NCBI RefSeq assembly: GCF_000263735.1
Contig: NC_017946.1
Coordinates: 537,348-601,347, forward strand
Direction: 5' to 3'
Source of the DNA: Pyrococcus sp. ST04
Lineage (GTDB): Archaea > Methanobacteriota_B > Thermococci > Thermococcales > Thermococcaceae
DNA: 64,000 nucleotides
The notes under the pieces were generated by a model that saw only the letters and a list, made by a program, of their open reading frames with translations, had not been told where the DNA came from and searched no databases. A program made the translations under genes and the position numbers. Below, in pieces: positions 55,693 to 63,428 of the stretch (position 1 is the first letter of the stretch; every line of letters starts with the position of its first letter).

Positions 55693-56417
55693 TGTGGGAC
55701 ACTAGTAAGGATTACAGGTTGCTGGTCGCGGAAAAAGCCGTGGAGCTGTTCCTGAGAACGGTTGAAGGGGCGAAATTTAGAGGGCAGTGGGACAAAAAGA
55801 AGGCGATAAAGCTGGCTAAGGAGATGATACCTGAGATACAGGCCATGAGGTACAGCTATATTGATCCAGAGGAGTTGGCGGACACTCCCCAAATGAAGGC
55901 TCTTAAGGAAAAGGCTAGGGAAATAATACAGGCTCTGGGCGGTGAGGATTGGCATCACAAGTTCCTAAGCCAGGCGGGCAAGGAGGAGAGGGAGAAGGTT
56001 GAGGAGCAAGTTGCCAAGGTGAGGTTCTTCCTAAACACGATTCTGGGCCTTGACAGGAGGCTTAAGCTTGGGAAGATAAACGATCCGGTGATAGCCGTTG
56101 ACATAGTGGTTGGAGAGGTTATGAGCGTTGGAAAGCATCCAAACGCTGATAAGTTGCTAGTTACCAACGTGAACATAGGTGAGAGGGCAGTTACCGTGGT
56201 TACAAACGATCTGACCGTAAAGGAGGGCAACAGGGTTGCTGTTGCACTATTGCCTCCAAGGACTTTCTTTGGGATAGTGAGCGAGGGGATGTTCCTTGGG
56301 GCCGGTGAGGGTGTTCTGAAAAACGTTAAGGGAGAGATCGGTGGGCTCCCAAAGGGAATTCCCCTGGAAGCCTTGAATGAGACGAGGAACTTAGTTGAGG
56401 CATTCCTGAAGGGATGA
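55692..56417 (+). CDS. tRNA-binding-domain protein (MetRS C-terminal/CsaA-like)
   Basis: 241 residues from ATG 55692. Helical N-terminal half (about 1-135); the C-terminal half is an EMAP/Trbp OB-fold with [32 protein letters not shown] and GMFLGAGEG. This fold binds the outer corner of tRNA in MetRS beta, Arc1p and CsaA. The N-terminal part is not recognised. Probably an accessory of tRNA or aminoacyl-tRNA synthetase. Confidence 0.85.
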   Translation: MWDTSKDYRLLVAEKAVELFLRTVEGAKFRGQWDKKKAIKLAKEMIPEIQAMRYSYIDPEELADTPQMKALKEKAREIIQALGGEDWHHKFLSQAGKEEREKVEEQVAKVRFFLNTILGLDRRLKLGKINDPVIAVDIVVGEVMSVGKHPNADKLLVTNVNIGERAVTVVTNDLTVKEGNRVAVALLPPRTFFGIVSEGMFLGAGEGVLKNVKGEIGGLPKGIPLEALNETRNLVEAFLKG

Positions 56418-56420
56418 TAT

Positions 56421-56762
56421 ATGAAGGCGGAACTTGGCAAGATTATCGACAGGGGGAGCTATTTAAAAATCCCCCTCTTTGAAGGAGAGCTACCTGAGGG
56501 TAGCTACGTCCAAATAGTGGAAATAAAGCCCAGGAGCAGGGTGGGAAGGCACTATCACGAGAGACAGTACGAGCTTTTCTATATAATCTCCGGGACTGCC
56601 AGGCTTGGAATAGGGGATAACGAATACGAGGCAAGTCCCGGGGACATCTTCTTGGTTAAGCCGAAAACTGTTCATTGGGTTGTGAACGAGAGGGATGAGC
56701 CCTTTAAGCTCCTAGTTATAAAGCTGAACTACCTAGGGGAAGATACAGTCTGGCTGGATTAA
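56421..56762 (+). CDS. Cupin-fold protein
   Basis: 113 residues, single cupin. Metal-binding motif GRHYHERQYELFYIISG contains two His and a Glu, and the second motif is KTVHWVVNERDEP with one His. May be a sugar or metal-binding protein or small isomerase; substrate unknown. Begins three bases after the tRNA-binding protein gene. Confidence 0.85.
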   Translation: MKAELGKIIDRGSYLKIPLFEGELPEGSYVQIVEIKPRSRVGRHYHERQYELFYIISGTARLGIGDNEYEASPGDIFLVKPKTVHWVVNERDEPFKLLVIKLNYLGEDTVWLD

Positions 56763-56800
56763 GTTTTTAACTTTCCCGTTTTTTATTTCCTCGAGCTGAA

Positions 56801-58006
56801 ATGGGGGAAAGTTTAAAGCTAAGGCTCATAAAGAATGCCAGTTGGCTTTTCATTGCTGAGGTTTTAGCGAGAGGGCTCGCCTATTTGCTCGTAGTTCTGA
56901 TAGGTCGTTACCTAGGCCCTGAGGGGCTTGGTCAATACTCGTTCATATTCTATTACGTGGGCCTTTTTGCGGTTTTCTCGGACTTTGGAGTTAGCTATTA
57001 CTTTATGAGGGAGGTTGCGAGGGATAGGAGAAACGTGAAATTGTTTCCTTATCTCCTGAGCTTTAAGCTGTTCGTGGCAACCCTCGATTCTCTAATTGCT
57101 ATTGGAATAGCTTTCCTCCTTTCGAAACCCCTTGCTGTTAAAATCCTCATAGCCCTCGTAGCCCTTGAATCGATACTCTACTGGACATCTTGGATATTTA
57201 GGAACGCAATGTATGCGTTTGAAGTTACAAAGTATTCTGCCTTGACTAGAATTGTGGAGAGGGTTTGGGCCTTCACCGTTGGTGGCTTGGTGCTCGCTCT
57301 AACGAGATCATTGACTTGGCTCATAGTTGCCCTAGTCGTGGGTTATGTGATCAGGGATGTTATGATGATAACATTTGCCTTAAGGTTTGTGAGGGTAAGT
57401 TTTAAGGTATCTGGAAAAGTTTGGATTAACACGCTAAAAAGATCCTTTCCCTTCTGGCTAATTGGTCTATTCTCGACCATTTACTATAGAACCGATGTTG
57501 TAATGCTCAACCTACTGACGAACGACTATCAGACTGGCCTTTACAGGGGGGCTCTCATGCTGATTGAAGCTGCAATGTTCATTCCAACAGTGATAGTAAA
57601 CACCGTGATGGCTCCAATGGCGAGGTTGCATGGGAGTGACAGAAAGTTGCTGAAACTGCTCTTCAACAAGGTCTTCTTTGCCCTTTTTGGTGTCGGCATC
57701 CTTGGAGTGATTGGGTACGAGGTGTTCGCAGGCTTTTTGGTTAAGACTTTCTTTGGAAATAAGTTCGTTCCAAGTGCTCCCATTCTCAAGGTTTTAGCCC
57801 TTGCAATGCTCCCAATGTTTCTTAATTCTCTCTTTGGTAGCTACCTCAACGCAACCGGGAGGAAGCTTGAGTTCACGAAGATAACGGGCATTACAGCCCT
57901 TACTAACGTTGTCCTCAACTTTGTCCTAATATCCTACATGGGTGCCAGGGGGGGCAGCATTGGCGACCGTAATAAGTCAGTACCTTGCCTCCCTACTATC
58001 GTTTAG
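56801..58006 (+). CDS. Polysaccharide flippase (Wzx/MATE-like), frameshifted near the 3' end
   Basis: 401 residues as read, with about 12 membrane helices (MOP superfamily; LIGRYLGPEGLGQYSFIFYY near the start). It would flip lipid-linked sugars across the membrane. After VLISYMGARGG the reading becomes non-hydrophobic (SIGDRNKSVP) and stops at 58006. Removing one G from the G7 run at 57948-57954 restores a family-like end (ALATVISQYLASLLSFRII) of 417 residues with stop at 58053-58055. That end comes eight bases before tRNA-Gly. Sequencing error, real mutation or slippage are all possible. Confidence 0.85.
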   Translation: MGESLKLRLIKNASWLFIAEVLARGLAYLLVVLIGRYLGPEGLGQYSFIFYYVGLFAVFSDFGVSYYFMREVARDRRNVKLFPYLLSFKLFVATLDSLIAIGIAFLLSKPLAVKILIALVALESILYWTSWIFRNAMYAFEVTKYSALTRIVERVWAFTVGGLVLALTRSLTWLIVALVVGYVIRDVMMITFALRFVRVSFKVSGKVWINTLKRSFPFWLIGLFSTIYYRTDVVMLNLLTNDYQTGLYRGALMLIEAAMFIPTVIVNTVMAPMARLHGSDRKLLKLLFNKVFFALFGVGILGVIGYEVFAGFLVKTFFGNKFVPSAPILKVLALAMLPMFLNSLFGSYLNATGRKLEFTKITGITALTNVVLNFVLISYMGARGGSIGDRNKSVPCLPTIV

Positions 58007-58016
58007 GATAATACCC

Positions 58017-58033
58017 AACGAAAGTCTTATAAA
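58017..58033 (+). promoter_or_regulatory. tRNA-Gly promoter
   Basis: CGAAAGT (BRE) followed by CTTATAAA (58026-58033), 31 bases before the tRNA. It lies inside the 3' end of the restored flippase frame. Confidence 0.6.
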
Positions 58034-58063
58034 CCCACCAAAATTGACTAAATAACGGCCAGT

Positions 58064-58141
58064 GCGGTGGTAGTCTAGCCTGGCCTAGGACGCCACCCTG
58101 CCAAGGTGGAGACCCGGGTTCAAATCCCGGCCACCGCACCA
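58064..58141 (+). tRNA. tRNA-Gly (GCC), CCA encoded
   Basis: Acceptor GCGGTGG/CCACCGC, anticodon stem CCACC/GGTGG with loop CUGCCAA (anticodon GCC), T-arm CCGGGTTCAAATCCCGG, discriminator A, CCA at 58139-58141. ACAACTTTTC follows as a T-rich termination signal. Confidence 0.97.
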
Positions 58142-58180
58142 CAACTTTTCTTGTGATGTTTGCATGTTTCTGAAGATTAA

Positions 58181-58190
58181 GCTTATAAAT
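58181..58190 (+). promoter_or_regulatory. tRNA-Arg promoter
   Basis: TATA element GCTTATAAAT with GATTAA before it, 26-35 bases upstream of the tRNA-Arg 5' end. Confidence 0.6.
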
Positions 58191-58215
58191 TCGCCCTGAG
58201 ATGAATTCTTGGGTT

Positions 58216-58293
58216 GCCCCGGTGGCCTAGCCTGGATAGGGCGCGAGGCTGCGGACCTCGAGGTCCGGGGTTCAAATCCCCGCCGGGGCGCCA
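58216..58293 (+). tRNA. tRNA-Arg (GCG), CCA encoded
   Basis: Acceptor GCCCCGG/CCGGGGC, anticodon stem CGAGG/CCTCG with loop CUGCGGA (anticodon GCG), T-arm CCGGGGTTCAAATCCCCG, discriminator G, CCA at 58291-58293. A CAACTTTTTT terminator follows. An ATPase-gene remnant lies downstream. Confidence 0.97.
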
Positions 58294-58305
58294 CAACTTT
58301 TTTAG

Positions 58306-58405
58306 CTACCGGGGTGTTAGTTAACTACCAGGGTGGTAGTAGTTGTACTTTGATGAGAGGCCGTTTTAAACTGTTTTTATTTTTGTGGTAGTTTGTAGAA
58401 AACTA
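58306..58405. promoter_or_regulatory. Tandem palindromes downstream of tRNA-Arg
   Basis: CTACCGGGGTGTTAG (58306-58320), then TTAA, then the perfect palindrome CTACCA-GGG-TGGTAG (58325-58339). A third inverted repeat, TAGTTT and AAACTA, is at 58389-58405. Together they look like a pair of operators and a promoter region that once controlled the ATPase-like gene remnant after them. Confidence 0.45.
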
Positions 58406-58429
58406 TAGAAAAAGAACTCCGGGCGGGAG

Positions 58430-58629
58430 GAGGAGAATTCCAGAGAGTGAGATCAAGAGGATTCTTGGAAGAAGCTGAAAAAAGAGAACTTGAAGATTCC
58501 GTTGTCGCGAGGATCTTAAAATCCCTGGTGAAAGCGTCTTTTGTGGATAAGGTCGTTGAAGGGAGAAATGTTAGGTACAAAATTTCAGACCCAGTCCTTA
58601 AATACCTCCTATTATCGCGACGGCTCTAA
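58430..58629 (+). pseudogene. C-terminal remnant of an archaeal ATPase gene
   Basis: From about 58486 the frame encodes SVVARILKSLVKASFVDKVV and then RNVRYKISDPVLKYLLL, the C-terminal winged helix of the archaeal AAA ATPase family. Just upstream another frame reads ESEIKRILGR, the preceding part of the same helix, so a frameshift lies near 58478. The P-loop domain is missing entirely. The frame with GTG 58447 is therefore not a functional 60-residue gene in my reading. Its end overlaps the convergent cyclase gene by 32 bases. Confidence 0.6.
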
Positions 58630-59173
58630 TTGGACTCCCCGATCCTCGCTTAATTTTTAGTGGAAATCCTATAAAGAGGAACTCTTTTCCTAAAAGCTCC
58701 TCAAGGTTGGTTAGCCCTTCAAATATTGGAATCTTGGCAGAAAGAAGTATTTTATGGACTTCCTCGTTCCCAATCGTTAGTGAGTCTGTTCCAACGGCCT
58801 TAACGTTCTCCCTCACCAACCTTTCAGATGCCTCTTTCGATAACTCTCTTCCGTTCGTGAGAAGGAGGACAATCATTCCTCTAATATTTTTCGGAATCTC
58901 CTCTGCCCTTATGTGTCCTTTTCCTCCCCTCACGTCAACTACAACTCCCTCTCCTACGAACTTGTCGAGGGGAAGCCTGTCAATTGTTTCCCCTCCCATG
59001 ATAAAGTGAGCGGGGGCATCTACGTGAGTCCCCGCGTGTTCGCCCATCTTAAGGATGTTCATGTAGTATCCATCTTCCTCTATCTTAGCCCATGGAGAAA
59101 TTTCAATTGGCGGATCACCGGGATAAACTTCGGTCTCCTCACTTATCTCCCTAGACAGGTCAATTATCTTCAT
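58598..59173 (-). CDS. Cyclase-family (kynurenine formamidase-like) hydrolase
   Basis: 191 residues. The zinc-binding motif HAGTHVDAPAHF (about residues 46-57) defines the cyclase/KynB family, with the start DLSREISEETEVYPGDPP. Hydrolyses N-formylkynurenine or another amide/ester; in archaea the substrate is unknown. ATG 59173; the 3' end overlaps the ATPase remnant. Transcribed alone, divergent from ahcY. Confidence 0.9.
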   Translation of the reverse strand: MKIIDLSREISEETEVYPGDPPIEISPWAKIEEDGYYMNILKMGEHAGTHVDAPAHFIMGGETIDRLPLDKFVGEGVVVDVRGGKGHIRAEEIPKNIRGMIVLLLTNGRELSKEASERLVRENVKAVGTDSLTIGNEEVHKILLSAKIPIFEGLTNLEELLGKEFLFIGFPLKIKRGSGSPIRAVAIIGGI

Positions 59174-59253
59174 GAACCACTCTTGTCGTCTAGTCCTTAA
59201 AAACTTCTCCGATTCAGAGGTAGTTCAAAACGTTTTTGAGTGAGGATGATCTT

Positions 59254-60537
59254 ATGCAATTGGTGGTCGATGTGGACTGCACCAAGGATTACTGTGTTAA
59301 GGACATAGGGCTCGCCCCGGAGGGGTGGAAAAAGATAGACTGGGTTTCAAGGTTTATGCCGGTTCTCCAGCTTATAAGGAAGGATTTTGAGAAGAGGAAG
59401 CCGTTTAAGGGGGTTAAGATAGCTGCAACTCTTCACCTTGAGATGAAGACCGCCTTCTTACTGCTAACACTGAAGGCCGCTGGTGCCGAGGTCTCGGCGG
59501 CCGCAAGCAATCCTCTCTCGACCCAGGATGACGTTGTTGCAGCCCTGGCCGAAGCTGGGGTCAAGGTTTACGCCATCAGGGGAGAGAGCAGGGAGGAGTA
59601 CTATGAGAACATGCACAGGGCGCTGGACATAGGGCCGAACATAATAATAGATGACGGAGCGGACATGATAAGCACGGTTCACCGTGAGAGGCAGGAGCTC
59701 ATAGAGAACATATGGGGGGCAAGTGAGGAGACCACGACTGGAGTGATAAGGCTGAGGGCAATGGAGAGGGATGGCGTCCTCAAGTTCCCGGTGATAGCTG
59801 TGAACGACAGCTACACGAAGTACCTCTTCGACAACCGCTACGGCACCGGTCAGTCAACGTGGGATGGGATAATAAGGAGCACCAACCTTCTAATCGCTGG
59901 AAAGAACGTTGTTGTCGTTGGTTACGGCTGGTGTGGGAGAGGGATAGCCATGCGTGCTCGCGGTCTTGGTGCTACGGTTATAGTTGTCGAGGTTGACCCC
60001 ATCAGGGCCTTGGAGGCCAGAATGGACGGGTTCCTTGTCATGGATATGAAGGAAGCAGCAAAGGTTGGGGACATCTTCGTGACTGCGACGGGTAACATCA
60101 AGTGCATCCGGAGGGAACACTTCGAGCTGATGAAGGACGGTGCAATAATGGCGAACGCCGGCCACTTCGACGTTGAGATATGGAAGCCAGACCTCGAGGA
60201 GCTGGCAGTTGAGATAACGAATCCAAGACCAAACATAACTGAGTACAGGCTCAAGGATGGTCGGAGGCTTTACTTATTGGCCGAGGGCAGGCTTGTGAAC
60301 TTAGTTGCCGCTGATGGCCATCCAGCCGAAATAATGGACATGAGCTTTGCCCTTCAGGCTAAGGCCGCCGAGTACATAAAGGAAAACCACGAGAGGCTTG
60401 AGCCTAAGGTTTACCTTCTCCCGAGGGAGATAGACGAGATGGTTGCTAGGATAAAGCTACAGTCCATGGGAATTAAGGTTGAAGAACTCACAGAGGAGCA
60501 GAGAAAGTACCTTGAGAGCTGGGAACACGGAACGTAG
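59254..60537 (+). CDS. ahcY: S-adenosyl-L-homocysteine hydrolase
   Basis: 427 residues from ATG 59254 (GAGGATGATC before it; TTG 59236 is less likely). Substrate domain motifs [49 protein letters not shown] domain [24 protein letters not shown] and [12 protein letters not shown] near the end. It splits SAH into adenosine and homocysteine, keeping methylation going. The archaeal form lacks the long insertion of mammals. Upstream of the TrmO-like gene. Confidence 0.97.
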   Translation: MQLVVDVDCTKDYCVKDIGLAPEGWKKIDWVSRFMPVLQLIRKDFEKRKPFKGVKIAATLHLEMKTAFLLLTLKAAGAEVSAAASNPLSTQDDVVAALAEAGVKVYAIRGESREEYYENMHRALDIGPNIIIDDGADMISTVHRERQELIENIWGASEETTTGVIRLRAMERDGVLKFPVIAVNDSYTKYLFDNRYGTGQSTWDGIIRSTNLLIAGKNVVVVGYGWCGRGIAMRARGLGATVIVVEVDPIRALEARMDGFLVMDMKEAAKVGDIFVTATGNIKCIRREHFELMKDGAIMANAGHFDVEIWKPDLEELAVEITNPRPNITEYRLKDGRRLYLLAEGRLVNLVAADGHPAEIMDMSFALQAKAAEYIKENHERLEPKVYLLPREIDEMVARIKLQSMGIKVEELTEEQRKYLESWEHGT

Positions 60538-60546
60538 GTGTTTTCT

Positions 60547-61188
60547 ATGTTCTCCCTTATTCCCATAGGCTACATAAGGAAGGAAGGGCCGGAAACTTGG
60601 ATAGAGATACTTCCGGAATTCGAGGAGGGATTGGAGGGCCTCGAGGAAGGTGACTGGATAAAAGTGATAGCCTGGCTTCACGAGAGTGATACCTCAGAGA
60701 AGAGGAAGATCCTCAAGGTTCATCACCATGGTGATCTGAGGAATCCCGTGGTGGGTGTTTTCGCTACTCGTTCTCCCGTGAGGCCTAATCCTCTGGCACT
60801 ATACGCAGTGAGGATAAATAGAATCGAGGGAAGGAAACTGTACATTCCTCCGGTGGATGCATATGATGGGACTCCCGTGGTGGACATTAAGATACTCGTT
60901 GACAGGCTTGATTGTCCCAGGGAGGAGATAGAGCTTGATGAAAATAGTGCCAGGAAGGTTGGTGATTTAACTTTGGTCCCGAGGAGGAGCGAGCATATGG
61001 ACGAGCTTGAGGAGGTTTCACCAGAGGAGTTCGATGCCTTGATCATTAGCGTGAGAGGGAGGAGTACCGTCCTCACAGCTACCGATCTCGTAGAGCTGAT
61101 AAAGGCCTTAGTTGATCTCTACGAGCTCCTTCCAGTCGAGGTTAGGGATAAGCTTGGAATAAAGTTTATCTACTCCGAGGGAGTATAG
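60547..61188 (+). CDS. TrmO-like tRNA N6-methyltransferase (TsaA/YaeB family)
   Basis: 213 residues. The TsaA-like beta-barrel domain (about 1-130) shows the hallmark VHHHGDLRNPVVGVFATRSP then RPNPLALYAVRI and DAYDGTPVVDIK. In bacteria TrmO methylates N6 of t6A at position 37 of threonine tRNAs with SAM. The C-terminal ~80 residues (helical) are an archaeal addition. ATG 60547 follows AGGTG. It starts nine bases after ahcY, which recycles the SAH by-product. Confidence 0.85.
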   Translation: MFSLIPIGYIRKEGPETWIEILPEFEEGLEGLEEGDWIKVIAWLHESDTSEKRKILKVHHHGDLRNPVVGVFATRSPVRPNPLALYAVRINRIEGRKLYIPPVDAYDGTPVVDIKILVDRLDCPREEIELDENSARKVGDLTLVPRRSEHMDELEEVSPEEFDALIISVRGRSTVLTATDLVELIKALVDLYELLPVEVRDKLGIKFIYSEGV

Positions 61189-61200
61189 AGTGTGATAGCC

Positions 61201-61953
61201 ATGGAGGAGGAGATAGACATAAGGGAGGCACTGGCGAACGGGGAAGACTTGGATAAGATACTGATAATGGCAAAGTACGAGGAGGATGTGCTGAAGAAGC
61301 TTATAGAGTTGCTTGACGACGACCTCTGGACGGTGGCCAAGAACGCTTTGGCGATAATAATGGTGATAGCCAAGAGCAGGGATGACCTTTACGAACCGTT
61401 GATCAAGAAGCTCTTCGCGATGATAAAGAAGAGCGAGGCCATCCCGCTAACTCAGGAAATAGCTAGGGCCTTTGGCCAGATCGCAAAGGAAAAGCCAGAG
61501 CTCATTAGATCCCTCATCCCAGTGCTATTCGCCAACTACAGAATAGGGGACGCTAAGACCAAGATAAACGTTGGGTATGCGATAGAGGAGATAGCTAGGG
61601 CAAACCCCGAGCTCATGAAGTCCATAGCTAGGGACTTCGCGGAAATGCTGGTCTCTAAGAGAAAGGAGGACAAACTTGCGGCTCTTAACTTCATAGAGGC
61701 CATGGGGGAAAACAACTTCAGGTTCGTTAGCCCCTATCTTCCCAGAATAATAAACCTCCTCCACGACAAGGACGAGGTCGTGAGGGCCAGTGCCGTTGAG
61801 GCCTTAGTTCACTTAGCCACGCTAAACGATAAGCTCAGGAAGGTCATAATACGCAGGCTGGAAGAGTTTGATGATCCCAGTGACCTTGTTATGAAGGCCG
61901 TCAAGGAGGGCCTCTCGAAGCTCACCCTTCTTGAGAAGTCTCAGCCTCAATGA
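61201..61953 (+). CDS. HEAT-repeat protein
   Basis: 250 residues, all helical, built of about six HEAT-type repeats (for example [20 protein letters not shown] and [20 protein letters not shown]). Such solenoids are protein-interaction platforms. ATG 61201 lies 12 bases after the TrmO-like gene. The last 32 bases overlap the convergent coiled-coil gene. Partner unknown. Confidence 0.8.
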   Translation: MEEEIDIREALANGEDLDKILIMAKYEEDVLKKLIELLDDDLWTVAKNALAIIMVIAKSRDDLYEPLIKKLFAMIKKSEAIPLTQEIARAFGQIAKEKPELIRSLIPVLFANYRIGDAKTKINVGYAIEEIARANPELMKSIARDFAEMLVSKRKEDKLAALNFIEAMGENNFRFVSPYLPRIINLLHDKDEVVRASAVEALVHLATLNDKLRKVIIRRLEEFDDPSDLVMKAVKEGLSKLTLLEKSQPQ

Positions 61954-62902
61954 TTCCTTCCTCGACCAGCATCTTTACTGCTTGTGTTATCCTCTCGAGC
62001 TCCTTCCTTAGCCTCTCGTTCTCCTTCTTGAGGTCTTCATTCTCCTTCATGAGGGCTTTTACTGTCTTTGCCAGCTCTTCAACCTTGCTCCTTGGGATGT
62101 AGTTCCTCTCTATAATCCTTAGGGCCTCCTTCGGGTCATAGCTACCGGTTATCTTCGCGAGCCTTATCCTTATCTCCTTCATCTCCTCCGCGAGCTTCCC
62201 GTACTCCTCAACTTTCTTCTCTATCTCCTCAACCTTCTTCGTTCCCTCCTGGAGCTTGTTGAGCTTCTCCCTAAGCTCCTTTATCACCCTCTCCCTAGCC
62301 TCGAGCTTCCTCCTGAGCTCCACGTTCTCCCTGACTATGCTGTCGTACCTCTCTATTATCTCCTTCACTAGCTCTGGACTCGCTGAGTTCATCCTTTCCT
62401 CAATTTCCCTAACCTTCTCCCCAACTATCTCCTCGACCCTCTCCTCGATCCTCTCCCTCAACCTCTTCTCAATCCTCTCCGCCACCTCCAGCGGGTAAGA
62501 GAGCATCTTCTCCTCCATCTCAGTTAGCCTCGGGAGTATTCTCTCTACGTTAGATATGAGGAGTGTCCTCCTATCGAGCTCGTCTAAGATCCCCTTTATG
62601 TCACTAATTTCCTTCTCGATCCTCTTGAAGTTGTTCTCAGTGTCTGTCCTCAACCCATCTAGCTTTGAGAAGAGGGAGTATATCTTCTCCCTGAGGTCAT
62701 CTATGTCCTGGCTGAGTTCCCTCTTGGTCGCGACGAGGGCCGCGAGGGCAAGTATTGAATAATCCCCAAGCCTCTCTGAATCGGCCAGGGCACTCTTCAC
62801 GCTCTCCCATTCTCTCAGCTCTTTCAGCCCCTCGACCACTTCAGGATAATGTTCCTGAAAGAAGGCCCAAGTGGCCCTCTCCTCCTTTTTGCCGCCGAAC
62901 AT
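61922..62902 (-). CDS. Large coiled-coil protein, unknown function
   Basis: 326 residues from ATG 62902 (GGGATGGTGGT before it). After a small N-terminal part ([20 protein letters not shown]) nearly the whole protein is heptad-rich coiled coil with high Glu/Lys/Arg, broken by the segment [20 protein letters not shown]. No membrane helix. It may be cytoskeletal, SMC-like or a scaffold. Tail-to-tail overlap with the HEAT-repeat gene. Confidence 0.7.
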   Translation of the reverse strand: MFGGKKEERATWAFFQEHYPEVVEGLKELREWESVKSALADSERLGDYSILALAALVATKRELSQDIDDLREKIYSLFSKLDGLRTDTENNFKRIEKEISDIKGILDELDRRTLLISNVERILPRLTEMEEKMLSYPLEVAERIEKRLRERIEERVEEIVGEKVREIEERMNSASPELVKEIIERYDSIVRENVELRRKLEARERVIKELREKLNKLQEGTKKVEEIEKKVEEYGKLAEEMKEIRIRLAKITGSYDPKEALRIIERNYIPRSKVEELAKTVKALMKENEDLKKENERLRKELERITQAVKMLVEEGIIEAETSQEG

Positions 62903-62987
62903 ACCACCATCCCATAACATAATCAGCATCGTTCTATTTAAGACTTCCTAGGATAGTTGCTAATCCTCCCGCAAATTGGTGATAAAT

Positions 62988-63001
62988 TTTCCAATTGGAA
63001 A
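62988..63001. promoter_or_regulatory. Palindrome in the promoter of the winged-helix gene
   Basis: TTTCCAATTGGAAA, a perfect 14-base palindrome, lies about 25 bases upstream of TATA-like CTTTATTAATTTT (63025-63037). AATTGG also occurs at 62974-62979. It is a possible operator for the DNA-binding protein encoded at 63093. Confidence 0.4.
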
Positions 63002-63092
63002 TTTCACAACACTGTTGCGAAACCTTTATTAATTTTGCAGTCGTTATAATAATTCGGTAGAGATACTACAACAACGGGCACGGTGATGCCCA

Positions 63093-63419
63093 GTGCCGCC
63101 AGTGATAGATCCCCACGTTCTCAGGTCTTTGCACAGGAGCGAGTTGAGGAGGAGGATACTCCAGTATCTTTATGAGATTTACCCTTCTGCAACTTACCTT
63201 AGCGAGATAGCTAGGGTTGTTGGTTCTGATCCCTCAAATGTGAGGGGTGCGTTAGTTGGTTTGGGGAACCGTTACAATGGCGAGAGCTCCCTCGTTTATC
63301 TCGGCTTAGTTGAGGAGATAGTTAATAACGGCTTCAAGTATTACCGCCTCACGGAGTATGGAAAGAAGGTCGTTGAGATGCTTAAGGACTACCAAGCCTA
63401 CTACAGGAAGTTCATGTGA
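63093..63419 (+). CDS. Winged-helix transcriptional regulator
   Basis: 108 residues. HTH with SELRRRILQYLYEIYPSATY, LSEIARVVGSDPSNVRGAL and wing region YLGLVEEIVNNGFKYYRLTE; C-terminal helix. The length and motif match small PF14947-like archaeal regulators. GTG start at 63093, after a leader beginning near 63055. Its gene is followed after nine bases by the methyltransferase gene, so they probably form an operon. Confidence 0.85.
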   Translation: MPPVIDPHVLRSLHRSELRRRILQYLYEIYPSATYLSEIARVVGSDPSNVRGALVGLGNRYNGESSLVYLGLVEEIVNNGFKYYRLTEYGKKVVEMLKDYQAYYRKFM

Positions 63420-63428
63420 GGTGAGAGC

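Noticed and set aside
58085-58294. Minus-strand open frame across tRNA-Gly and tRNA-Arg
   Set aside because: A shadow of the two tRNA genes; the protein text (APRRGFEPRTSR) is the classic false product of tRNA T-arms.
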